A DNA stretch of 23,497 bases from positions 1-23,497 of the forward strand of contig CAIYQV010000244.1 in assembly GCA_903928365.1 (NCBI GenBank). Direction: 5' to 3'. A program made the position numbers and the translations under genes. Shown here piece by piece: positions 1 to 7,603 of the stretch. The notes beneath the pieces are model-generated. The model saw only the letters and a list, made by a program, of their open reading frames with translations. It ran no database searches and was not told the DNA's origin. This DNA is from an uncultured Flavobacteriia bacterium (lineage in GTDB: Bacteria; Bacteroidota; Bacteroidia; Flavobacteriales_D; Crocinitomicaceae). Positions within the stretch are counted from its first letter, which is position 1, and every line of letters begins with the position of its first letter.

Positions 1-492
1 AACAACAATTGGAAAGTTGGTTCCAGATTCCGGAAGGGTCAATGTTGCCGCCAGTGTCACATCGCCGTTTTTAATGAGGAGCTCCTCACTTTTGTAAGGA
101 AAAGGCGCTTGTGGTTCTTGCGGTCGCACCAACTTGATGATAGCTTGTTCTTCCCTGGTAAACCGGGCTTTCCAATCCAATCCAGACTGATAAAAATCGC
201 CATGAAGTGAGTCTCCGGAAGCAAAATAGCGGCCATTGAAGCTCAGTCTTCCTGAAGTCCAAGAAAAATGCAGGGAATCGTTCTGGATATGAACCTCATC
301 TAATGGAAGTTTAACCGCAGATTTGGATTCCGGATCTTTGATCCAGCCCGTAGTGTCCTTGGGACTTATTTCAAGATTTAGATCGAGGCGTTTGCTCATT
401 CCCATGACCGTAAATGAGGTGTGCCACAAACCAGTGATCTGACTCATTCCTGAAACAGGAAGTAGCAGTAAAATAAGGAATTTAAATTTCAT
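1..492 (-). CDS. Secreted alpha/beta hydrolase (S9-like), N-terminal part
   Basis: The reading frame opens with ATG at 490-492 and stays open for 164 codons to the window edge, so the C-terminal part is missing. The first 18 residues (MKFKFLILLLLPVSGMSQ) look like a Sec signal peptide, so the product should be exported. The next roughly 115 residues resemble the beta-rich N-terminal domain (ITGLWHTSF, then SLHFSW) seen ahead of the hydrolase fold in many Bacteroidota secreted esterases and S9-type peptidases. The last visible stretch, LAATLTLPESG then FPIVV, fits the first strands of an alpha/beta hydrolase core. The catalytic Ser-Asp-His lies outside the window, so substrate and peptidase versus esterase activity cannot be told. 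Its first 11 bases (ATGAAATTTAA) overlap the end of the upstream glycosyltransferase, which suggests coupled translation. Confidence 0.8.
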   Translation of the reverse strand, partial: MKFKFLILLLLPVSGMSQITGLWHTSFTVMGMSKRLDLNLEISPKDTTGWIKDPESKSAVKLPLDEVHIQNDSLHFSWTSGRLSFNGRYFASGDSLHGDFYQSGLDWKARFTREEQAIIKLVRPQEPQAPFPYKSEELLIKNGDVTLAATLTLPESGTNFPIVV

Positions 493-1603
493 GGGTTAAT
501 AGCTTTTGAATGAGTAAACAGTTCTTCTTGTTGTTGAAATGAGATTGAATGAACTCTTTCCTTGCGTTAAAATCTTCCTGGCTCAAAGCAGCATTTCTCA
601 AACCTAAAAAATGCATCTTTAGATCTTTGGAATCTTCATAAACGACACAAAATTCTTTAAGGGGTGTTCCTTCTACCATTTTTGGGTTCACCAGCAAATG
701 TCCGCTGCTGTATAAAGATGTCAGTAGCTTCAGTTTGATTCCACTGGCATTTTCTGTGTGAAGCACATGAATGTGTGCTTCCTGAACGAGTTGATCCAGC
801 TGTTTTTCGGATGGATTGGCGATTAGAGTGATTTCATGTGATTGGCAAAGTTGAACCAGTTTTTTTGACGGATTCTTTCCTGCTATAACAAGAGCGAATT
901 CTTTGTTTATGACACCGGACAACTTCTTAATCAGGTATACAGCTGCATGAGCATTCTCAGGAACCGACAGGTTTCCGTGAAACAAAGCATAGCGTTTAGT
1001 TGGTAGATACCGACCCTCGATCGTTGGAAGGGATGCTGGCAAAACCTTCACATTTCGGTTTAAATGATGCAGTTGAACAGCTTCATCTTCTTTGATGGCA
1101 AGTACACCAGTGCAATGATTTAAAATGGATTGGTATTTCTTCAATTTAGAAGATTCCAGTTGAAAGAAGAGTTTTTTCAAAAATGAACTTTGTTTCCCAA
1201 GTAAACGATAATACTCGTGTTCCACATTGTGCATTCGAACGAGCGAGGTTCTCTTTTGAATTTGGGGATGTTCCAGGTACCACGTCGTGTGAATTCCCTC
1301 AAAGAGAATGGGTGCATCGTCCTGAATCAGACGTTCAAGTAACTGTTTGTTCTTTCTAGACTGAACTATAAATGGTCGTTTGGAAAATACCTGCCAAATG
1401 GATCGTTTACGTTGGTAGTAATGAACTTCACCATAGACGTCTAATTCTTTATGTCTACCACGACCGTATTCAAAGATGTGCAAAGTAAGGTTGAAACCGA
1501 GTTCTTTCAGGGCTTGAATGCGGTAAAACATGTCGATCGCCCCGCCATAATCAGGTGGAAAGGGTACATCCAGACAGATGATATGCAGGGTTTTTTCAGC
1601 CAA
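482..1603 (-). CDS. Glycosyltransferase, GT-B fold (GT4-like)
   Basis: This 373-residue protein reads as a cytoplasmic or membrane-associated GT-B glycosyltransferase that moves a sugar from a nucleotide donor; donor and acceptor cannot be told. Near the N terminus the motif PFPPDYGGAID (about residues 14-24) is the glycine-rich acceptor-side loop of GT4-type enzymes. The C-terminal half has YALFHGNLSVPEN (about 205-217) and ENASGIKLKLLTSL (about 285-298), matching the donor-binding domain, though the classic E-x7-E pair is not evident. There is no signal peptide or membrane segment. The start must be the TTG at 1601-1603: an in-frame stop lies five codons upstream and the next ATG would remove the acceptor loop. 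It overlaps the preceding glycosyltransferase by 8 bases (TTGGCTGA), so the two are probably made together, perhaps for a surface polysaccharide or glycolipid. Confidence 0.8.
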   Translation of the reverse strand: MAEKTLHIICLDVPFPPDYGGAIDMFYRIQALKELGFNLTLHIFEYGRGRHKELDVYGEVHYYQRKRSIWQVFSKRPFIVQSRKNKQLLERLIQDDAPILFEGIHTTWYLEHPQIQKRTSLVRMHNVEHEYYRLLGKQSSFLKKLFFQLESSKLKKYQSILNHCTGVLAIKEDEAVQLHHLNRNVKVLPASLPTIEGRYLPTKRYALFHGNLSVPENAHAAVYLIKKLSGVINKEFALVIAGKNPSKKLVQLCQSHEITLIANPSEKQLDQLVQEAHIHVLHTENASGIKLKLLTSLYSSGHLLVNPKMVEGTPLKEFCVVYEDSKDLKMHFLGLRNAALSQEDFNARKEFIQSHFNNKKNCLLIQKLLTHEI

Positions 1604-2720
1604 CTTTCGGATAGATCAATTGAAGTATTTCCGTTTCTTTTTCCCAGCATTCGTTTTCGGCTGCCACAGCGCAATTAGCTTTTAAACGCATCAGCAACTC
1701 CGGATTATGCTGCAAACGCATGATTTGCGCTCTTAATTCTTCTACAATCAATTCATTCAGCACAACCCCAACATCGTGTTTACGTACGATGCCTGCTACT
1801 TCAGGCAGATCCGTACAAATGACAGGGACTCCCGCATGGAGGTAATCGAATAGTTTGTTGGGAAGGGAGAAACGGTAATTTAGATTACTCGGTTTATCCA
1901 GTGTCAGTCCAAGATCAGCACAGGCGGTATATTGCATCATTTCAGCATAAGGCTTTTTAGAAAGGAACATTATAGAATCTGTTAACGATGAGGTTTCAAC
2001 GTGTGCTTTCAACTTTGGAACGGCATCTCCATCTCCAAGGATAATGAGCAGTACATTTTCTAAATCACGAACTGATTCAATAGCTTCTTCTGCGCCGCGA
2101 TCCACATTGATACCGGCTCCCTGCAAAATGACGATGAATTTATTTTCCTCAAGCCCGAGGTCTTGTCTGGATTTTCTTGCCGTTGGATTCCACTTGGGTG
2201 AAACATTTCGAACCACCAGTACTTCCTTCTGGTATTTATCTGCGTACAGTTTAGCGATCGAATGATTGACAGTATACACCGTTTCCAGTTTTGGAAAGAT
2301 CCATTTCTCGATTCGTTCCCAGAAACCTTTCACAAAAGGCCGCCCCTGCAATTCCGGCACTTCGGTAAAGTATTCATGTGTATCATACACCAATCTGCAG
2401 GATCGCTTGAATTTCGAAGCCAGGTAATTGGCAGCGAGCGTGTCCAGATCATTGCTCACTAATAATTGCGCTCTATGCGAGAACAAGTAACGGAATAGTC
2501 GGAAATTAAAGGCTGCATAAAAAAGAAATCCCTTCTCAAACAGCAGCTGAAAGCGCTTTGTAGCATAGGATCGATCAGTAAGATGTACACTATCTTTTTT
2601 CCGACGGCCGATTAAAAGCACATCGTAACCCTGTTCTTTCAGGAACAAACAGACCTTATTTACACGGTTGTCGGTGTACAGATCATTGGATACGGAAACA
2701 ATGGCTTTAGGCCTCTTCAT
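1596..2720 (-). CDS. Glycosyltransferase, GT4-like
   Basis: This 374-residue protein has the two-domain GT-B layout. The N-terminal domain contains YDTHEYFTEVPEL (about residues 116-128), a segment typical of Bacteroidota GT4-like enzymes. The C-terminal domain contains VILQGAGINVDRGAEEAI (about 197-214), LLIILGDGD (about 224-232) and LPNKLFDYLHAGVPVICTDL (about 287-306), which bind the nucleotide-sugar. The first Glu of the usual E-x7-E motif appears to be replaced, as in related lineages with an LPNKLFDY sequence. No membrane segment is evident. It starts 18 bases after mfd stops and its end overlaps the next glycosyltransferase, so it sits in the fbp-mfd run. A role in cell-surface glycan assembly is inference; the donor sugar is unknown. 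Confidence 0.85.
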   Translation of the reverse strand: MKRPKAIVSVSNDLYTDNRVNKVCLFLKEQGYDVLLIGRRKKDSVHLTDRSYATKRFQLLFEKGFLFYAAFNFRLFRYLFSHRAQLLVSNDLDTLAANYLASKFKRSCRLVYDTHEYFTEVPELQGRPFVKGFWERIEKWIFPKLETVYTVNHSIAKLYADKYQKEVLVVRNVSPKWNPTARKSRQDLGLEENKFIVILQGAGINVDRGAEEAIESVRDLENVLLIILGDGDAVPKLKAHVETSSLTDSIMFLSKKPYAEMMQYTACADLGLTLDKPSNLNYRFSLPNKLFDYLHAGVPVICTDLPEVAGIVRKHDVGVVLNELIVEELRAQIMRLQHNPELLMRLKANCAVAAENECWEKETEILQLIYPKVG

Positions 2721-2738
2721 ACTTCAAATGTAGGAAAA

Positions 2739-5700
2739 TCAAACAGTCCCAAGGATCTGTTGTATCTGTTCAAAGGCATCCTTGACATGCTTTACCTCAG
2801 CAAAAATGATTCGTAGCCGGTCGTTTTTCTCACTTAATGTGCAGTTTGAACCATTTTTCTGAATGTGCTGAAGTACTTGCGTAAATACCTCTGTTTCATA
2901 AAAAGGCGATTGCGCATTCGTGATGAAATAACCCACCATCTTTCCGGATTTGATTACCAGTCGTTCGAGACCCATTTTTTCGGCCAGCCAGCGCAAACGG
3001 AAGGACAGGATGAGTTCTTTCACTTCCCGAGGAAGCGGACCAAATCGGTCTATCAACTGGTTGGCAAACTGATCGAGCTCTGTTTCGCTCTTCAGATTGT
3101 CCATCTCTTGGTACAAACTCAAACGTTCAGCGACATTGTTTACATAATCATCCGGGATGCGGACTTCCAGATCTGTCTCTAGAACACAGTCTTTCACATA
3201 CTGTAATGGATTGTCTGTGGTGCGTTCATCGAATAATTCTTTGAATTCATTTTCACGTAATTCGTCGATCGCTTCGTTGAGGATCTTCTGATACATTTCA
3301 AATCCGATCTCTGAAATAAATCCGCTTTGTTCACCTCCAAGCATATTTCCCGCACCGCGAATGTCAAGATCTTTCATCGCGATGTTGAATCCTGCGCCTA
3401 AATCAGAGAATTGAACCAATGCTTCCAGACGTTTGCGGGAATCGGAAGTCATGATGCTGAAAGGGGGTGCGATGAGGTAACAAAATCCTTTTTTATTGCT
3501 TCTTCCCACGCGACCTCGTAACTGATGCAAATCGCTTAATCCGAAATTGTGGGCATCGTTGATGATGATTGTGTTAGCATTTGAGATATCGATTCCGGAT
3601 TCGATGATGGTCGTTGCAAGTAGGACATCGTATTCACCATTGATGAAATCCATCATGATCTTTTCGAGTTGCTCTCCATCCATCTGTCCGTGTCCAATAC
3701 CGACACGCACACCCGGACACAAACGAGAGATCATTCCGGATACTTCGCGGATATTCGCCAGGCGGTTGTGCACAAAGAACACTTGTCCCCCACGGCTCAC
3801 TTCATAGGCAATCGCATCACGGATCGCTTCTTCATTGAAGTGAATCACATCCGTAAGTACAGGTTGTCTGTTGGGCGGTGGCGTATTGATAATACTCAGG
3901 TCGCGTGCTCCCATTAATGAAAACTGTAAGGTTCTCGGAATAGGTGTTGCCGTTAGTGTCAATGTATCAACTGTTGCGCGGAGCGTTTTAAGTTTGTCCT
4001 TGACTGCTACGCCGAATTTCTGTTCTTCGTCGATGATCATCAACCCCAAATCTTTGTACTTAACTTTCGCGGCAACCAATGCATGTGTTCCAATAAGGAT
4101 ATCGATCTTTCCTTCCGCGAGATCTTTTAGTGTTTCGGTAGTTTTTTTGGCTGATTTGAATCGATTCAGGTAATCTACGGTTACCGGGAAGTCCTTCAAA
4201 CGCTCTTTGAACGTGCGGAAATGCTGCATGGAGAGAATGGTCGTTGGCACCAAAACAGCGACCTGTTTCCCATCGGTAGCTGCCTTGAAAGCCGCTCGAA
4301 TGGCTACTTCCGTTTTTCCAAATCCCACATCACCACAGATCAGCCTGTCCATAGGTGTGGGCGATTCCATGTCTTCTTTGACAGCCTGAGTTGCCTTAAA
4401 CTGATCCGGAGTATCCTCGTACATGAAGGAAGCTTCCAGTTCGTTCTGCAGATACGTGTCCCTATTGAAAGCAAAACCCGGTTGGCTTTTCCGCTTCGCA
4501 TAAAGCTGGATCAGGTCGAAGGCAAGTTCCTTGATCTTTTTCTTAGTCTTGTTTTTGAGTGTTGCCCAAGCCTGTGTTCCAAGTTTATTTAGCTTTGGCG
4601 CATTTCCTTCTTTACCGGTGAACTTTGAGATGCGGTGCAAGGAATGAATGCCAACATACAACACATCCCCGTCTTTGTATATTAATCGGATCGCTTCCTG
4701 CGGTTTACCATTTACATCGATCGTTTCCAATCCCGAGAACTGTCCGACACCGTGATCAATGTGTGTTACAAAGTCGCCTTTCTGAAGGTTATAGATCTCT
4801 TTTAACGTAAGTGCTTGTTTGGCCTGACGGAATCCTTCCTTAAGACGGAAACGATGATAGCGTTCAAAGAGCTGATGATCTGTATAGCAGGTCAACTTCA
4901 GATCCGGAGAAATAAACCCTTCATGCAAAGCCAGATGCATAGGTGTGAAATCTACGTTACCGCCGATGTCCTCGAAGATCTGGTAAAGACGTTCAATCTG
5001 TCTGGGTTGGTTTGAGAATATTAGATTTTTGGATCCTTTTTCTTTGCGCTGGATGAGGTCTTCTCTTAACAGGTCAAAGTTCTTGTTGAAACTTGGTTGA
5101 GGAAGGAAATCAAACTGAAACGAGACATCCGTTCTGAAATGGTATTGTGGACCCCACTCGATCACACTGGAACTCTCCAATGTTTTTTCCATCTCAGACG
5201 GATGGAGGTATAAATCTCCAGGCAAGGTGTGCCTAACGGTATCAGGAAGATCGGAATGTATTTTTACCGCGCGGTCGTACTCTTTTTGAAGTACACTTTT
5301 CAGCTGATCAAAGGAAGAGAGCCAGATCGTTGACTGTTTCCCTACAAAATCAAAAAAACTGCCATTGAAATCAAGGCTCAGAGTACCCTGCACATTAGGG
5401 ATGATATTGAAATGCTTATGAGTTGCAACCGATAATTGGGATGAGGCATCAAATGTGCGGATACTTTCCACTTCATCACCAAAGAACTCTATTCGGAACG
5501 GATGGTCATTGCTATATGAAAATACATCTACGATTCCGCCGCGAATGGAAAACTGACCAGGTTCATACACAAAATCAACCCGATCAAAATGGTATTCCAA
5601 CAACAATTCATTCATGAAATCGATGGAGTACGATTTGCCGATCTCAACCCGCAAGGTGTGCTCTTTGAGCCGTTTTTGTGTGGGAACTTTTTCAAAAAGC

Positions 5701-6080
5701 GCTTGCGGATAGGTGACGACCCACACATTGTTCCCATTGTTGATTTTTTCTAAAACCTCAGCTCTGGAAACCACATTGGCATTATCAGTTTCTTCCAGCT
5801 GATATGGAACCCGGTACGAAGCAGGATAGAACAAAATGCGTTTGTCTTCAGGAAAGAGTCCTTCAAGATCGTTCAGAAAATAAGCAGCCTCCTCTTTGTC
5901 ATTCAATATGAACAAATGATGTCCGGGAGTCTGTTCCGCCAAAGCGGAGGCACACAAACTTCTCGCGGAACCAATCACTCCTTTCCAATGGATGCGGGCG
6001 TGCGGATCCTGAAGCTTCTGAGCCGAAGGATCAATGGGTGACAGTTTCTGAAAGAGAGATCTGAATTCCTTGAGTTCCAT
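2739..6080 (-). CDS. mfd: Transcription-repair coupling factor Mfd
   Basis: Mfd is a DNA translocase that pushes stalled RNA polymerase off damaged DNA and recruits UvrA for nucleotide excision repair. The 1113 residues are close to the usual length of about 1150. In order one sees a UvrB-like N-terminal module (roughly 1-330) whose Walker A equivalent is degenerate (GVIGSARS), as expected for Mfd; the RNA-polymerase-interacting CarD-like domain beginning near FVTHIDHGVGQF (about 435-500); then the RecG-like motor with Walker A GDVGFGKTE (Lys589), the DEEQ box (about 683-686), a TATPIPRTL segment and the QLRGRVGR motif VI (about 855). The C-terminal TRCF domain with RFGPLP follows. It starts three bases after the fbp stop codon, so it is almost certainly cotranscribed with fbp. 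All motor motifs look intact. Confidence 0.97.
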   Translation of the reverse strand: MELKEFRSLFQKLSPIDPSAQKLQDPHARIHWKGVIGSARSLCASALAEQTPGHHLFILNDKEEAAYFLNDLEGLFPEDKRILFYPASYRVPYQLEETDNANVVSRAEVLEKINNGNNVWVVTYPQALFEKVPTQKRLKEHTLRVEIGKSYSIDFMNELLLEYHFDRVDFVYEPGQFSIRGGIVDVFSYSNDHPFRIEFFGDEVESIRTFDASSQLSVATHKHFNIIPNVQGTLSLDFNGSFFDFVGKQSTIWLSSFDQLKSVLQKEYDRAVKIHSDLPDTVRHTLPGDLYLHPSEMEKTLESSSVIEWGPQYHFRTDVSFQFDFLPQPSFNKNFDLLREDLIQRKEKGSKNLIFSNQPRQIERLYQIFEDIGGNVDFTPMHLALHEGFISPDLKLTCYTDHQLFERYHRFRLKEGFRQAKQALTLKEIYNLQKGDFVTHIDHGVGQFSGLETIDVNGKPQEAIRLIYKDGDVLYVGIHSLHRISKFTGKEGNAPKLNKLGTQAWATLKNKTKKKIKELAFDLIQLYAKRKSQPGFAFNRDTYLQNELEASFMYEDTPDQFKATQAVKEDMESPTPMDRLICGDVGFGKTEVAIRAAFKAATDGKQVAVLVPTTILSMQHFRTFKERLKDFPVTVDYLNRFKSAKKTTETLKDLAEGKIDILIGTHALVAAKVKYKDLGLMIIDEEQKFGVAVKDKLKTLRATVDTLTLTATPIPRTLQFSLMGARDLSIINTPPPNRQPVLTDVIHFNEEAIRDAIAYEVSRGGQVFFVHNRLANIREVSGMISRLCPGVRVGIGHGQMDGEQLEKIMMDFINGEYDVLLATTIIESGIDISNANTIIINDAHNFGLSDLHQLRGRVGRSNKKGFCYLIAPPFSIMTSDSRKRLEALVQFSDLGAGFNIAMKDLDIRGAGNMLGGEQSGFISEIGFEMYQKILNEAIDELRENEFKELFDERTTDNPLQYVKDCVLETDLEVRIPDDYVNNVAERLSLYQEMDNLKSETELDQFANQLIDRFGPLPREVKELILSFRLRWLAEKMGLERLVIKSGKMVGYFITNAQSPFYETEVFTQVLQHIQKNGSNCTLSEKNDRLRIIFAEVKHVKDAFEQIQQILGTV

Positions 6081-6083
6081 AGA

Positions 6084-7085
6084 TTAATGCAGGAGACTCA
6101 TTGCTTTTTCCACCATTTGTTTTGAACCGATGAATAAAGGCACACGTTGATGCAGGCGATGAGGCTCAATGTTAAGTATACGCTCTCTTCCAGTGGTTGC
6201 CAATCCACCAGCTTGTTCGGCAATAAATGCGAGTGGATTACATTCGTATAGTAACCGTAGCCTTCCCTCAGGAGCTGAGTTAGTTCCCGGGTATATGTAA
6301 ATTCCACCTTTGATCATGTTGCGATGAAAATCAGCTACAAGTGAACCGATGTAACGCCCGGAATAAGGAGCGCCTTTATCGTTCTCATAACTCTGACAAT
6401 AGGCTATGTAGTCCTGAACACCTTTTTCGCAGATATTGATATTACCCTCATTCATGGCGTACAATCGACCTGTTTCAGGCATTTTCATGTTCGGATGGGA
6501 TAAACAGAATTCACCAATCGATGGATCAAGGGTAAAGCCATTCACACCGCGCCCGGAGGTATAAACGAGCATTGTGGAGGATCCGTATAGCACATAGCCG
6601 GCAGCGATCTGTTCCTGTCCTTTTTGTAGCATATCTTCCAGGGTTGCCTCGGTACCGACTTCAGAAACCCGATGGTAAATGGAGAATATCGTTCCGATGG
6701 ATACATTAACATCAATATTCGAGGAACCATCCAGTGGATCGAAAAGCACCACGTATTTTCCGTTTTTAGAGATCTCTGAAGTAAAAGCTACGAAATCATC
6801 ATTCTCCTCAGAGGCGATGCCGCATACTTCTCCACCGTATTCAAATGCCTTAATGAACTGGTTATCAGCTACCACATCTAGTTTTTGCTGCTCTTCCCCT
6901 TGCACATTAACATCTCCCTGAGCCCCGAGAATATGATCTACCAACCCCGCTTTTCGAACATCACGACTGACAATCTTTGATGCAACGGCGATATCGTTCA
7001 ACAGCCTGCTCAATTCGCCTGTGGCAAAAGGAAAATCAGCCTGTTTGGCCATAATGAATTCGCTGAGGGTAGTAACCTTTGACAT
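6084..7085 (-). CDS. fbp: Fructose-1,6-bisphosphatase, class I
   Basis: This enzyme hydrolyses fructose 1,6-bisphosphate to fructose 6-phosphate, the committed step of gluconeogenesis in the cytoplasm. The 333 residues match class I enzymes. Metal-binding residues are visible in SEEND (Glu93, Glu94) and in the active-site signature FDPLDGSSNID (115-125). The substrate-binding region GRYIGSLVADFHRNM lies near residue 241, and ECNPLAFIAEQAGG with RLHQRVPLFIGS close the C-terminal domain. The ATG at 7083-7085 gives the expected N terminus. The gene follows yqaA after 48 bases and leads straight into mfd with three bases between. A near-match to the -7 promoter element lies just upstream, so fbp may have its own promoter. 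Confidence 0.97.
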   Translation of the reverse strand: MSKVTTLSEFIMAKQADFPFATGELSRLLNDIAVASKIVSRDVRKAGLVDHILGAQGDVNVQGEEQQKLDVVADNQFIKAFEYGGEVCGIASEENDDFVAFTSEISKNGKYVVLFDPLDGSSNIDVNVSIGTIFSIYHRVSEVGTEATLEDMLQKGQEQIAAGYVLYGSSTMLVYTSGRGVNGFTLDPSIGEFCLSHPNMKMPETGRLYAMNEGNINICEKGVQDYIAYCQSYENDKGAPYSGRYIGSLVADFHRNMIKGGIYIYPGTNSAPEGRLRLLYECNPLAFIAEQAGGLATTGRERILNIEPHRLHQRVPLFIGSKQMVEKAMSLLH

Positions 7086-7102
7086 CGTTCTGAAATTTTT
7101 GG

Positions 7103-7123
7103 CAAATATCGTTATTCTTAACG
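7103..7123 (-). promoter_or_regulatory. Possible fbp promoter with inverted repeat
   Basis: On the minus strand GATATTTG (7103-7110) matches seven of eight positions of the Bacteroidota -7 element TAnnTTTG and lies 17 bases before the fbp start. Directly upstream and sharing one base is a perfect inverted repeat, CGTTA-N4-TAACG (7110-7123), which could be an operator or a small hairpin. No clear -33 TTTG was found, so this is tentative. Confidence 0.3.
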
Positions 7124-7131
7124 GAAAGAGC

Positions 7132-7557
7132 TCATAAAAAGGGTAGGATCAAAACCAGATAACGCAGAAATTTTCCTGTAGTGGTTAAAACAAGAACCGG
7201 TATCCATGGAACTCTAAAAAATCCAAGAGCTGCGGTTAGGGGATCACCGATAAATGGAACCCAAGAGAAAAAGGCTAACCAGTATCCGTATTTTTGAATT
7301 CGAAGTTCAAAAGAGTGGATGCGCTCTTCCTTGATCCCAAATTTCTGGAGCCATTTAGGGTGACCCATTAATCCCAAAAGATAGTTCGTCATGCCACCGA
7401 TCGTATTGCCCGCAGTTGCGATCAACAGGCATGCCCAGACATCATATTTTTGATATAACATGTAAATGATGACAGCTTCCGAACTCAATGGCAAAAGCGT
7501 CGCCGATAGAAAGCAGCTAAAGAACAATCCAATATATCCCGGGACAAGTAATGGCAT
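7132..7557 (-). CDS. yqaA: YqaA-like DedA/SNARE-associated inner-membrane protein
   Basis: This is a small integral membrane protein of the DedA/VTT superfamily, close in layout to E. coli YqaA (142 residues; here 141). The signature CFLSATLLPLSSEAVI lies at about residues 15-30 and is followed by hydrophobic segments around WACLLIATAGNTIGG, YWLAFFSWVPFIGDPL and IPVLVLTTTGKFLRYLV. The pattern GNTxGGxTNYLLG and the Arg/Lys near the end are family features. DedA proteins are linked to lipid scrambling or undecaprenyl-phosphate recycling and membrane homeostasis; the exact role of YqaA is not settled. I chose the ATG at 7555-7557 over an in-frame GTG at 7572 because the GTG lies inside a terminator-like hairpin and the shorter form aligns with E. 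coli YqaA from the first residue. Confidence 0.88.
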   Translation of the reverse strand: MPLLVPGYIGLFFSCFLSATLLPLSSEAVIIYMLYQKYDVWACLLIATAGNTIGGMTNYLLGLMGHPKWLQKFGIKEERIHSFELRIQKYGYWLAFFSWVPFIGDPLTAALGFFRVPWIPVLVLTTTGKFLRYLVLILPFL

Positions 7558-7584
7558 AAAAAAAGGCCCCACCAGGAGGCCTTT
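7558..7584 (-). terminator. Rho-independent terminator of the T9SS cargo gene
   Basis: Read on the minus strand, a perfect 7-bp stem (AAAGGCC at 7584-7578 pairing with GGCCTTT at 7568-7562) encloses a 9-base loop and is followed by more T residues, giving a run of seven. It lies 19 bases past the stop codon of the upstream secreted-protein gene. The T run ends exactly where the yqaA ATG begins, which is unusual and leaves no separate leader for yqaA. Confidence 0.85.
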
Positions 7585-7603
7585 AAAATTAGGAAATCGT
7601 TCC

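Noticed and set aside
7555..7572. Longer YqaA form starting at GTG 7570-7572
   Set aside because: The GTG lies inside the terminator hairpin, and the ATG at 7555-7557 gives a protein that lines up with E. coli YqaA from its first residue.
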